From: Dryas octopetala
Taxonomy: Eukaryota; Streptophyta; Magnoliopsida; Rosales; Rosaceae
DNA: 64,000 nucleotides
Direction: 5' to 3'
NCBI GenBank assembly: GCA_963921425.1
Contig: OY992833.1
Span: forward strand, 15,913,738 to 15,977,737
The notes below the pieces were generated by a model. That model ran no database searches. It saw only the letters and a program-made list of their open reading frames with translations, and was not told the origin of the DNA. Every line of letters begins with the position of its first letter. Positions within the stretch are counted from its first letter, which is position 1. Below are positions 45,627 to 57,810 of this stretch, one piece after another. A program made the translations under genes and the position numbers.

Positions 45627-46818
45627 GTTAGTTAAGCATATCTACTAATCATCATCATCATTCTACTTGAGTAAAGGTTGGTCATGGCTTTTGGCTAGGC
45701 CTAGCTAGCTAGCTGGGCAGAAGATTATGCTTTCTATTGCATCCTTTTCTTGTCGATCCTAATGATCAAACACCTAAGTATTGGAGACACTACTAGGAAA
45801 TACCCCATTAGAGATCAGTGGAACACTGATGTCTATTAGGTTTGCGACCGATAAGGGCAGACGTGATATCTAATGTACCCTATTTTTAATATCGGTTTTT
45901 ACCTGATGTTTATAAAAACTTAGACATCCTATTTGTTGAATTTCCGATATTGTTAATAATTAATATATATCGAATTTCAAATTTCCGCTATCTACATGAA
46001 TGGATTCCGATATGTAATGTACTTTCAATATCATTAGTTTTTTAAGAACTGACATTAAAGTGTATATTACATATCGGTTTGGTTATATTTTTCGATACTG
46101 TAAACTCAGCAAAAGCTATGTTTGGTAAGTTGTTACATCACTTTTTTTATTAAAGCGATATTTAATATTGTTAACACATCAGAGTTTTAAATAAAACCGA
46201 TATATCTGTATAGATTAGATATCTGTTTGTCCGTTGTTTCAGATATTATAAGTCTTTTAAACATCATATTTGAGCTACCATGTGATATAAAAATTATATT
46301 AGATATCGCTATTATTTTTTTTTTCGATGTATATGTCTGTATAAATATCAAATTTAAGACATTAGATATCAGTGTTGAACGGATATTGTAAATGTTTTTT
46401 AATTAAAAAAAAATTAAAATGGATTGTTAGATATCAGTTTGTCCTGTCAAATATTTGATATAAAAATTCGAACATGCACCATCCAATTTGTGCAATTTAA
46501 ATGCTTCCATCAATTTCATCCAACATTCTCATACAATATTTTCAACATCCAATTTCAACCATATTCAAGTTAACAAAAATAAATTACAAATCCCTCAACA
46601 AGTAGGGATAACCCTAGCTAGCTAATCCATTTTTAACCCCCCTAAGAAACTTCAAAAATCTGCACAAAATATAAGGCATGGCTAGTTCTAAATTATGCAC
46701 ACTAGTTAGCTAGCTAGCTAGTTCTAAATTCTGCCTTTTCCTTTACAAAAGATTGGAATGGCAGCACTAATACCATATCCACAAAATGTATGTCAAAACA
46801 GTATACCAACATGCATGT

Positions 46819-47704
46819 CTAAAAATAATGCTCGGTGACATAGTCTCCCCATTCAACTCGGACTTCATCAATTTGGGCTTGGGTGTAACCAGTCCGCTTG
46901 TTCTTCGTCTTAGACCACTGAAAACATTAAAGACAAGTGCATGATCAGCCACCAAAAGATATGCAATTATATATTCAAATGATAAAAGTTATGGTCTTGC
47001 TGCAATCCCAAAACCTATACATGGCAGAGTGCAAATAATATATATAAGGCTAGCTGCATGCTATCAGAGCCACCTAGACATGCAATTATTTAAATAAAGA
47101 AGCTAGGCAGCTGATAGCAATCCCAAAATCCAAAAGGAAGAGTTGCATGTGATAGCCCCCAGCAACAAGCTTAAGTACATGTGATGGTCCATCAAGCTTT
47201 AAAGTTCAATTTACCAGATTTACAACAACCAAAACCATATTCTAGTTTCCTATCAATCCAAAACCAGTTTCAAATTTAAAGATTGAGAAAGCCATATCCA
47301 AGTTTCCTATAAATTAAGCTGCATATCCATGAAATTAAAAAAGTCAATTGCATGCGCAGTTGGAAATTCTAAAGACAAGGGGCAGTTCCAAGTTCAACAT
47401 GCAAAGTTGCAAACATTCATGCAAAGGACAAATATATGCAGGGCAGTTCAAGTCAATCAAACACCATATCCAAAGGCAGTACATGCCTATATATATAACT
47501 TCAAAATCTCCAAAATAACAGATTGATGACATAACCAAAAAAAAAATGCAATCAAAATTACATCGGATAATAATTTATATATACTGAAATAGTCAAAAGG
47601 ATTCTAACCATGGTCTCAAAGGCAAGGTTTGTGTCCTCAATGATCTCTTTCATGTACCTCATCACATAATATGCACATTCAACACCACCTGGTTGTTTAG
47701 GACA
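46819..47704 (-). pseudogene. Ulp1-like cysteine protease, C-terminal exons (CACTA-carried)
   Basis: Exon 47704-47609 encodes CPKQPGGVECAYYVMRYMKE and IIEDTNLAFETM. Exon 46917-46819 encodes WSKTKNKRTGYTQAQIDEVR, VEWGDYVTEHYF and a stop. The intron has AG/GT borders and phase 0. GGVECAYYVM holds the catalytic cysteine of the Ulp1/SENP C48 fold. The His and Asp parts were not found upstream. Plant CACTA elements often carry Ulp1-like genes, so this is probably transposon-native rather than a recent host capture. A possible further upstream exon lies near 47935-48000 (ends GCAAAG/GTGAGA), but I could not place it. Confidence 0.72.
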
Positions 47705-49023
47705 CTACATACAAGCAAAAGTGCAGGGTGAATGGCTTCTTTAAGTGCATAAATGTGTCATGTGTAATATGCCCAAACTATTCATAAAGGCAGTAAAGAA
47801 TGGAAAACTATGATTACATAATCTGATAAAATATCCCAATAATAGAACACACTACCAGATCATCCTACTGGCATTTAACTCTGCTCAAGCCTTGAGTTTG
47901 ATTAAGTATAATATATGTATCTTTTCTCACCTTTGCAAAGGATCCATACAGCTGGACCAGCAGTCTTTATAGGGACCTAGTGACGTGGTGTAAGCACTGC
48001 AAACAGGAAAGAGATGCAAGAATTAGGAAGTAACAAAACAACTTGAGTAGAGAAAATACCAAACACAATCCTTAAGCTCCTAAAAAAATGCAACAGCTAA
48101 GAATAGACAACTATATAAAAAAAATAAAAATAAAAACAACTTTTAGTAATTTTTACAATGACAATAATGATAGCTGACAATGAAAAATCCTCACATGGTC
48201 CATCCAAATGCAAAGAGAGAGTAACAACAAAACTACCAAGTTCAATCATTTACAAGTTAATTACGCATACAGAAAGAATAAGAGCAATCTCATGTTACAA
48301 ATGAAGCCAATACTGAAATCAAACAAGAGGAAGCCAAAAAGATAATAGAAAAAACCAATCATACAGAATCAACAGCGAAACCAAGCTACAGAAAATCAAT
48401 TTTTGGATTAAGTGGATGACAATTGTGCATACTGCTTCCAGGTATTCTATAAAGGAATTCTGGGTATCTATGCAGTTAGATGTTAGATTCACACTGCTTT
48501 CTCTCTAAAAAAGTTTTTTTACATGAAAAAAAAAAATTGTTGAAACTGTTAGCAATCAAATCTTCAAATCTATTTTGCTGTTATTCCACAGGGAATAAAT
48601 AACACATAGCTAACTTCGAATAAAGTCAATAAACACAGCTCGATCACTGGTACAATGCTGAGGCATTCCGTGAAGATGAACCCTAATAGAGTCAGCATTA
48701 ATAGTACTTATTGTAGTAATTATACCGATAAAAAAATATTTAAAATCTCAAAAAGTAGTTATTAGAGAAAGTGGTATGATTAGTTATATCAGAAAGTTGT
48801 CAGAATGGGAGTCAGAGATGGCACTTTAGAATCAATTAATCACCAGAGACAAAATTGGATTTTCACATTGGCCCAACCAATAGCTTTTTAGGCTGACGAG
48901 GTTCCTTCATTATTCGTACCCCACTCTTCGTCAGCCTCGTTACCATTAATGAGTACAACACCATCCGTTGAATCAGCGTCTACCACAACAGGCTCCTCCT
49001 GGCTCCCTTCCTCCTCTCCATAC

Positions 49024-49105
49024 TGTTCATCTGCATTCTGTTCCCCATACTGTTCATCTGCAGTCTGTTCCCCATACTGTTCATCTGCAGTATGTTCCCC
49101 ATTCT
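49024..49105 (-). repeat. 27-bp tandem repeat, three copies, in the captured coatomer exon
   Basis: The unit containing CATACTGTTCATCTGCA plus GTCTGTTCCC (plus strand) occurs three times with a few substitutions and encodes GEQTADEQY-type repeats. Length is a multiple of three, so the frame is kept. Confidence 0.85.
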
Positions 49106-49745
49106 GTTCCAAAACCTGTGGTAAAACAGATCACAAGCAGAAATGAAACTTTAGTGTTTAAAAGCCAATTCATAAAGCAAAAGCAAAGAGAAACTATAAT
49201 ATGGGTTCTTTATGCAATGAAATCCATATCAGCTTCATACAAATAAGTCTACAAGTTAGAAGACCTAGCTTGTACCAATCATATAGACCAAACATTCAAA
49301 TATATTAACTAGAAGTAGTCCAACATGCAGATCACATAAAAAAGGACAAATATGTCCTGAGACAGGCAGGAAATCTGCATATCTTATCATGCAAATATCA
49401 ACGGTTTAAAATAAATTCGCAATGAGAAATAATATCTTCCAGCAAGCAATATAAAATTTGCATCCATTGTCTACCTCATGATTAGCATCTCCATTTTCAA
49501 GAGGTTCCTCTTCATTCAATTGCATGTTCCTGAAAGCATCCACAAGGGTGACGTGTGCTTTGTCAACATGGTTTATGTACTCCTCGGCAGGAGGATAAAC
49601 ACCCCTAAAAAAAAACAATCAAAAGAAAGCTATTAATACAACAAGGCAAATAGCGTCAAGCCAAAAGAAAAAAAAAATAAGCTGGAGATGTCAAGAAACT
49701 TGTGCTAAAACAAAGGATAGAAGGTTGACGTATGTGTGTGTGTGT

Positions 49746-49746
<1 letters not shown>

Positions 49747-49797
<51 letters not shown>
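49747..49797. repeat. (GA)n microsatellite at a captured splice donor
   Basis: About 25 GA units, starting four bases inside the intron that follows coatomer exon 49907-49801. Confidence 0.95.
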
Positions 49798-49799
<2 letters not shown>

Positions 49800-49907
49800 C
49801 CTTGTCTCTGAAGCTTTAGATTCAACAGAAAGAGCAACTTGCCAATCCTCAAACAAATTAGGATACTCTTCAGGATCAGCCAAAGACTCAGCAGCTTTTG
49901 GATTAAC

Positions 49908-50585
49908 CTGCAGGTAACATTAATCAAAATGTAAGCCACATAATGTATTATACTTGAGCATACCAAAATAAATTACAATGAACCCATTGACCATTGTCTA
50001 TCAGTGTGAAACCATTAATAACATAGCACCCAATATCAAAAATTGAAGGATCATAAGAAAATCACAGTAGAAAGATTGAATACTGTGGAAAGATGGTTAC
50101 ACAAACAAAGCTGCTGTGAAATTGAGAATTAGTAAAACTGGAAATGATGGCACCTATATTTACTAAAAACAAAATGATGACAACTATTCTGGTGAAATTT
50201 TTCTGCAAAAATTAGTTTAAAAATGAGCCAAGTTAATTGTTCTTAACTTCGATAGTAGAATTAGTACCTTACTTTCCTAGAAAAACTGCATGCAAAGGAG
50301 ATATTTGCCTAAATATTTGCAATAACAAAATTGTGGATGAAAAAAAAATATATATATTTTTAAAAATAAACTCTGTTATATGTGAATGTCAATGTGAATT
50401 TGTGATATCTCTAAGCTATTATAAACTGTGATCAATCATTTATATGTCCCCCATCGATCATCATTATTATGTTATGTAAAGTGCAGACAATGCATAGCAA
50501 ATTTACTATCTCTAGCTATTTATCATAGATGGATGAAAAGTAAAAGCTAAGAAAAACATATATGTAAAGAAAATAATGGGCATAC
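49908..50585. other. CACTA interior between captured fragments, no gene recognised
   Basis: AT-rich DNA between the NCL exon and the coatomer exons. No domain or exon found; it probably contains the joined intron remnants of the two captured genes. Confidence 0.4.
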
Positions 50586-50771
50586 CAGTTAAGCTAAATC
50601 CCTTTGTATCTTTGTTATCAATGGCAATGGAATTCTGAATATCACACTTGCCAACAACAACACAGGAACCCCATATTAGTGTAAGAATCAATACAATTGA
50701 CCCAGCTAGCAACCCCATTCCAACTGAGACCTGACTTTGAGCTGTTTCTTTACTCCCCGAAAGTCCCGATA
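50586..50771 (-). pseudogene. Captured exon of an NCL-type Na+/Ca2+ exchanger
   Basis: An internal exon with AG before 50771 and GT after 50586 encodes SGLSGSKETAQSQVSVGMGL, LAGSIVLILTLIWGSCVVVG and KCDIQNSIAIDNKDTKGFSL. This matches the first half of plant sodium/calcium exchanger NCL (EF-hand CAX-like) proteins, including a transmembrane helix (LLAGSIVLILTLIWGSCVVVG). Other exons of the exchanger (second cation-exchange repeat, EF hands) were not found. Inside the CACTA it lies upstream, in minus sense, of the coatomer exons, so splicing between the two is conceivable. Confidence 0.82.
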
Positions 50772-51451
50772 CTGAAAAGAAGCAATTTAGAGCTAATTAT
50801 TAAGTACATTATGTTGTAGACGTTGCTCAGATGCACAAAAAGCCAACATGGTAGCTAAGACTGATGTCAAGCTCCCAAGTCGACAGAAACTGTACACCTA
50901 CCAAAGCTCCTGTGGTGCTGAAACCAAAAGCCAGAATTAGCACAAATAAAAACCCAAACTTCCTAAGTTAATTCACAGAATCAATCATGCCAAGAAAACC
51001 ACAGAATAAGCCCCTAATTAAAAGAAGCAAATGAAGCATTAAGCCCACAAAAAATTAACGCTAATTTGAAGAAACAAATGCACCAGATCCCTAATTTCAT
51101 GAAGCATACGAACCTAGCTAAGAAATCCATAATTTGAAGAAAAACCTAAACAATAGAAAAGCCCAATTTTGAAACCCTAATTTCAGTAAAGAGAGAAGAG
51201 GACAGAGAGAAAGAGAGAACCCAGGATGAGATAGAGAGAAGATCGAGGACAGAGAGAAAGAGAGAACCTAGGACGATGACTAATCTTACCTTTTGGCTGC
51301 AACCCAGGACGATGAGTGTGGCAGAGAAAGCTCTTGAGGGCCGACGATATGGCTAAGGTCAACTATGCGACGATGACAAGGTCGGACTGTGAGAACGGCG
51401 ACGCCACGATAAGGGCGTGGGTGAGAGAGATCGCCGCCACGATGAGGGCGT

Positions 51452-51482
<31 letters not shown>

Positions 51483-51590
51483 CTCGGGGTGAGAGGAGTG
51501 TGAGAGGAGTGTCTGAGCTATAGTGTTTCTGTGTTAATTGTGTTTGAGAGGGGGGGAGTGTCGGGTCTAACTTAAGTCAAAACACTTAAG
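50772..51590. other. CACTA interior upstream of the NCL exon, no gene recognised
   Basis: Contains GAGAGAACC(C/T)AGGA duplications (51180-51300) and GAGATCGCCGCCACGAT/GATGAGGGCGTGGGTGAGAG repeats (51410-51480). Composition resembles a 5' leader. Confidence 0.4.
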
Positions 51591-51853
51591 TTGTAACAAA
51601 AATTTTTATATTTGATTTTGAGCTGAAACAATTAATATCAGTTTATGGTTTAGATATCGGTTATTGTAGAATTTTAATTTTTACCCAAAAATTTAGATAT
51701 CGAATTTGAAAACTTGGCGATATATAAATGTATTTAGACATCATTTTTAGAAAACTAAAAATCCAACTGATATAAAAAACTTTGACAATATCAATTTGTT
51801 TAAAACCGATATATTTTTAGTGATATCTAATGGGGTATTTCCTAGTAGTGAGA

Positions 51854-54800
51854 GGAGCCAAATTAACATGTCGTTGTGACCTTAGATTCCAACATTTTTC
51901 CACTCAATTTTCATTTATTTAATTAGGTGCATGCATGCCCCTACTCAGCTCCTTTATTTGGTTGATGATTAGCTAGATAGATTACAAATACATAGCCTTT
52001 GATTAAATATTAATTTAGAGGGGAGTACGTAGTTATATCAAGTGGCTCACTCTTTAAGCCTCACTCAACTGCCTTATCCACCATATCTAATCTTTTGCAT
52101 TAGCACACATATTCCTTATAATTTGATTAACTAAAAGTCTAAAATATTGAGATTATGTTCCTATTCCCTCATTTTATTATATATTAAATATTAAATAATT
52201 AATACTATTTTAAGAAAGAGACTTATTAAAAACAAAGTAATTAAAGCTGCTTGAAAAATGAGATCAGCAGCCACTTAAAAGTAATCGTACATGTTGTGGG
52301 TGACCCCACATTACAAATCAATTCCTAACAACGGAAAAAGAGGAAAGAAAAAATCATGGTGGTGGAAATCCCACTTCAATAGTGAAGTATTAAGTTTATT
52401 ACCAAGAACGTTCCAAGCATATATCAACACGTAATTTGGAATTAATTCTCATACTTGTTAATTTTAGGAAATTATTAATTCCATCAATGGCGACAGTGTT
52501 GGATTCGATCCGGTGCATTTATTAGTGTTTGGTTAATTGGTTGCCTAGAAAATAAAGCAAAAGTAGCTAGCATATAGCCAGCGTGAGCTATTTAATTAGA
52601 AGATGCGTTACTCAATCAACATGCATGCATGAAAGGAGTTGCATGCTGAGAGAAAAGCTAGGTAGTAGTAGTAGTACCAATTAATGGGCTTTGCTTAATC
52701 AATTTCACTACTCCTCGAGCCTTTATTTAAAATTGATGGGTGAATTCAATTTTGAATCTCCTTTTGGCATGCAATGATTGGATCTTTGAGATGAACCTAG
52801 CTACTAACTGAATGAATATTTTATCCCTAAAACTTTACAATTGAAAGTGATTGCACTGATCAATATTCTTGTTCATGTTTAAAGCCTCTTTATGATAACC
52901 TCATTTTTCTTTGCCTTTTTTATTAAATAAGATTTATGTTTTTGATATATATGTAATATATATACATGTTAAGACCTCAAAGGATATCGATAATGATGAA
53001 TATGGTAAAATAATACAATAATAATAGGCTCACAAAATGATGTGGCTATATATATATATATATATATAAGTACTAGTACTAGTCGATCAGTGAATACTCA
53101 ATACTCACAAATTATAAATAAATAAGTTGTAAAGTGGACTCAGATTTAAATAAATGAAACACTACAACATCATTCAGTCAACAAAACTTATCCTAATTAC
53201 CAACAAGTCACAATCTAATCTGTGAGAAATTTCCTGTTAATTTCTATATATACACACATAAGAGTGATTGGCTTGTAAGAAGGAACGATAGAGTCAGCGA
53301 TAAACTTAAGTTTTCAACTCTAATGGGAAACAACACAAGAAGTGAAAAGATACACAAGTTTAACCTATTAGAAGAAAGAGAGAGATACATACGTTTGGTA
53401 TACTTTAACATCATCAATTAATTAAAGAAAGTAATTAGTATAGCCCAACCCCAACATACATTGATCGATGATGATGATCACTTTGAATATCGTGGGATTT
53501 AGTTTGGATTTGTTGGTCACAATTATTTCCTATGAACCCCTTTCATGTTATAACCAAGTAATTACAAGATGCGATAATCCTAGTGGAAGAGACTATCAAA
53601 AATTGCAATAAAATAATAATAGTGTAAGAAATGAATAAAGTTGGACGTGTCAGAGGGAGGAATATCCTATTGTCCTTGACGTGTACGTTGGGTGGTGGAA
53701 GGTGACGATGGAAGGTCAGGTCCTAAAATGGGACACCACTCATCTAGGGGACATGCCTAGGTGGGACCTATTAAACTTGGCCCCACTCATTTTGAGTAGA
53801 TATATATTATTTGAAAAATCCCGGCCATTACCATTAACACTTTATTTTAACGTTCTCTACTTAACTCTACGATTATAAAAAAAAAAAAAGGTTATAAGAT
53901 ATATATTTAAAGCTAATTTAAAATGGAGTGCTATTGGCCTAGAAAGAATTTTGCACACCCCAAGAGAAGTTTATATATACAACCTTTCTCTCGTGGTCAT
54001 TAATTATTGTGATCGTAAGACATACGTATATACTTTTTGTATATAAAAATATATGAACAAGGATAATAATAGTTCATGTAAATAAAATCTTCTAATGACC
54101 AAATTTTGTATACAATCTTTCTCAGGTACATTCAACGCCTCACATAATAGTGATATGACCAATTTTCTTTGAGTATACTAGTATGACAAACTATCTCCAC
54201 TATATGTGTTTGTGTATATATGTCTAGGTTGCACATCCCACCACCTTTGGCTTTGGCTTTGGGTAATACAATGCCTAGCTAGTTGCAAACACAGAGACAA
54301 TTGCCACTAGCAAGCAAAGCATAAAATAGTGGGGGGAAGAGAGAGTTGGAGTACCCGGCCAGTTTCTTTGCTTGGGTCCCAGAGTCCACCCTCTCCAATA
54401 TTATTTAGTTGTTTATGGCTAAGGAAAAAAAAAAATTAACATTTGGGTCATGGTGGTGATCATCAATTCATCACCACATATATGTAGGAATAAGTATAAA
54501 ACAACTCAAAAGACAAATTAAAGTAATTCAGATAAGATTACCAAAAAAAAAAAAAGTAATTCAGATAAGAAATTAAAAAAAAATTTGTGTCCTCGTTTAT
54601 TCATATATATCTATCTTCATCCACATGAAATATACATATATATGACAGAAACAAACAATATTGTCATTTTCTAGTGCTTTAAGCCTTTAACTAATCAAAA
54701 GTAGATAGCGCTGCAAAACTGCAAAATTAACCGACCCAGAAAAAAGACAGAAATAAAGAAGGGGGAAGTGCAAATTGCGTGTGAGCAATCACTGGCTTCA

Positions 54801-55268
54801 AATTAAAAGCAGCAACAACACATGCATCACCCAGAAACCGTTTCCAAAAATAAAAAGCAACAGTTTCTTGTTCTTTTCAGTACTAGCTGTTAGGCGCATA
54901 TGCCCCCATATATAGCTAGATAAAGCTTCTTTTTCTTACATTTTTTTGTTTTTTGTTTTTGCCCATAGCCATATATATATGTATAGCTTGGCTAACTTGT
55001 AAAGCTTCTTCAACTATAAGGACCCCTCTAATATTCTCTTTGGATTCTTCTACCATATGTTGGCCCGGTATCAATACTGAAATAATTAATGAACTGACTC
55101 ACATTGTGCTTGTATATAAAAAGTATACATGTACTTTATGGAATATTAAACATACAACATTATCCACGTACGAGTACAAAAAACGTGTGGTATGGATGAT
55201 AATTCTCTTGTAGGTCACAATATATATACATCCTAATACCACAAATACCAGGCACGCTAGAATGATCC

Positions 55269-55300
<32 letters not shown>
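51854..55300. other. Intergenic DNA, no gene recognised
   Basis: AT-rich. Short AT microsatellites at 53048-53068 and 55274-55300. The open frames at 53681 and 54953 (+) have no recognisable domain. Confidence 0.5.
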
Positions 55301-55304
<4 letters not shown>

Positions 55305-55848
55305 AAATTACAGATTTGGTCCACTTATTTTATACCTAGTTCAATTTTGGTCCATAATTTTTTTAAAGTTCTGTTTTGGTCCACTAATTGTTTCATTTGT
55401 TCAGTAAAGGTCCAGATTTGTGACTTTAAATCCTTTGGGTTGTGTTTTCTTCAATTATAATTGAACTATAAGTTATATTTCATCATTTCTTAGTCATAAA
55501 AACAAATTTGGAGTATTATAATCTAAAAGAATTGAGATTGGGTGAAGTTTGAAAAATTGGCAGTTTCGGGTACCCTACTTTGGGGTCAATTATCTTGAGT
55601 TTTAGAACTCCAATTTGAATGATTTTTATATGGTTGTAAAGAAGAAATACATAGCTTTAAAACAAGTATATGTTCGCTGAATTTGGGTGAGATTTGATAG
55701 GATAAAAAGCATGCCAAATTTGAGAAAACAAATATGGACCTTTACTGAACAAGTGGAACATTTAGTGGACCAAAACAGAACTTAAAAAAGATTGTGTACC
55801 AAAATTGAACTAGATATAAAATAACTGGACTAAATCTGTAATTTCCTC
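55301..55848. mobile_element. MITE (548 bp) with about 130-bp inverted repeats inserted in an AT tract
   Basis: The left GAGAAAATTACAGATTTGGT pairs with the right end (complement GAGGAAATTACAGATTTAGT). Arms continue through TTCAATTTTGGT, GTTCTGTTTTGGTCCACTAA and GTTCAGTAAAGGTCCA. Flanked on both sides by TATATATA, so the target duplication lies in the microsatellite and cannot be sized. Confidence 0.85.
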
Positions 55849-57680
55849 ATATATATATATACTTCCGTTACATGCAAATTTTTTTTTTTTTAAAGCCTTT
55901 CAAACCGTTTGAGAACCTTTGTTATGACAAACCATACATGATGCATGGGTTCGACTGATCGAGTTATTTTCTAGCTTGACATGAGTGCATCATGAGTTTT
56001 CTTATGCATGCGCCGCATAATGTTTCGATGGTGTGGATTAAATCTGTACACATGAATCAACGGAGGAATGAGGAATCTATATCTATCTCTAACCCTAAAG
56101 TTAACCTTGAATTGGACCAAGCAAGCTGTTGGATGCATGGTCTGATGTCAATGATGTGGTCCTACCATTTATTAAAATGAATGATATCTAAACCATAATG
56201 TCTAGTACTACTACTTGTACAAATGGGTGGCTATCGAAATTATCCTATTAATTTATTGCATTTGATCATAAATGCCCGGCCTCATGCCTCATGCATGGTG
56301 TTTATCTGAATATATGTCAGAAATTTTATTGAATATCAAATATTCATGAGCACATTTTTTTAAGAAATCGGACTCTTGACCTGTTCTATGCTTATTCAAT
56401 ATTCCACTTTCTCTTATCAATTGAGCTAATTCCAAGAACAAATAAACACATTCCAAATGGAGAATTGTAGTTCTAACAGTAAATATTCTAAGTTTGAAAT
56501 TCACCTTCCTCAATAGTATTTGAAAAAACAAAAACAAAACAAGCACATTTTTCGATTTTATAAAAAAAAAAAAAATCAGATTTTAAGAAAATTATAAAAA
56601 TACTAATTGGAATATATTTGAAAGAAAACATTTGAAACTACTAGATACAATTTTTTTTTTTTTTGTGAAATTAATGTTTCTAATACAAATATATTGTGAT
56701 CGATAATGTTAATAGTTAATCAATTAATTATTTTTCTACGAAAACATTTAATTAAGTAAATTATATAATATTAATTAAATCCTTATATTTGAAATCTCAT
56801 CTACTCAATTTGTAGGGTACCCCCTACCCTAGGTGATCATTATAATTGATCAAACATTCCTAGAGTATATGATGATCGATCATATATATACACCTCACCC
56901 TGTCAGCCAACTTGAATCACATTATGACAAAGCAAATGATGCATGGAGTGAAAGAAGCGTTTCTTTTATATGACATAACATCTCTCTGATATTCTTTTAT
57001 ATGACTTGGGTCTTGCATGCGTTACACTCACACCAGCTACCACACACTCCCATAAAACAAAAATCCTAACCTTCTGCAAATGTAACTTCCACTTGCTGCT
57101 TTCTTCATTGTTTTTAGAACATATATATATATAATAAATTATAAAGCGTTTTTGGAATATGAATCTCCTTTATTGATTAAGTTGACTTATAATTCAATGT
57201 ATAGTCTAGATTTACAATCTAATAATATAAGCATATTAGGTTAACAAAATTATCTCACAAAAAGCATTATTGTAATAAATAACTATATAATTAGTAATTA
57301 CAAGAGTACTGGTGATTTCGTGTATATATGGTGTAGCATGATTGTACGGTAGGATACTACATATTTCTGTTCCTTAGCACAACACTCATCATATATATCA
57401 TAATAGATAACTTTTCCTCTTTTCTTTTTGTTTCTCTTTCTCTTCTTTTAATTCCTTTCTTTTCTTTCCCGTGATTCCATTCTCCAATGAACACCGAACC
57501 AATGACCAAATCTGCCCCTGAGTGCGTTTTCACTGTGCTCCCAGATTATCAAATCAAATAACCCAACAAACAAAGAACCAAATAGGCCCCACCACCATCT
57601 CATGCAAAATGACGACATTAATCACCCAATAAATTAAAACCCCAAGAAAAACACCACCTTACCACCCACCCCTATTCCCA
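55849..57680. other. Intergenic DNA upstream of GDU, no gene recognised
   Basis: AT-rich. The last few hundred bases before 57681 become C-rich (CACCACCATCTC, ACCACCTTACCACC) and are probably the GDU promoter. No other gene seen. Confidence 0.5.
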
Positions 57681-57681
57681 G

Positions 57682-57690
57682 TATATATAA
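57682..57690 (+). promoter_or_regulatory. TATA box of the GDU gene
   Basis: TATATATAA lies about 120 bases before the GDU ATG. It is followed by a C-rich start-site region and a CT repeat leader (57743-57760), a normal plant arrangement. Confidence 0.7.
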
Positions 57691-57810
57691 CTCCCCAAAC
57701 CCCATCTCCCTCATCTCAACTCAACCCACAACATCAACCCATCTCTCTCTCTCTCTCTCTAATATCCTCAATTTCTTTGCTCTTTCAAAGCATAAGCATA
57801 TCACTCACAA

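Larger units (their letters stand above)
48888..49907 (-). pseudogene. Captured C-terminal exons of coatomer subunit beta' (COPB2/beta'-COP)
   Basis: Exons 49907-49801 (VNPKAAESLADPEEYPNLFE, DWQVALSVESKASETR), 49604-49475 (GVYPPAEEYINHVDKAHVTL, VDAFRNMQLNEEEPLENG) and 49115-48888 (VLEQNGEHTADEQYGE.. ending VLINGNEADEEWGTNNEG, TSSA, stop). All splice borders are AG/GT with matching phases. The text and the EEWGTNNEG C-terminus are those of plant beta'-COP, the COPI vesicle coat WD-repeat subunit. Only the acidic tail is present; WD40 repeats and the rest are missing. The last exon contains a 27-bp unit (DEQYGEQTA-type) in three tandem copies. A (GA)n tract lies at the first donor. It cannot make a coat subunit; it could add an acidic tail to a chimeric transcript. 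Confidence 0.88.
45788..51850. mobile_element. CACTA (En/Spm) transposon carrying host gene fragments, second copy
   Basis: The left end CACTACTAGGAAATACCCCA is matched exactly by the reverse complement of the right end. The 3-bp TSD AGA lies at 45785-45787 and 51851-51853. Sub-terminal regions (45800-46450 and 51590-51840) hold many GATATC/ATATCGG variants in both orientations. About 6.1 kb. No TNP2 transposase was found. Minus-strand content, in transcript order: an NCL exchanger exon (50771-50586), three coatomer beta' exons (49907-48888) and Ulp1-like protease exons (47704-46819). It is a different family from the CACTA at 12165 (different sub-terminal repeats) but has the same design. 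Confidence 0.93.
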
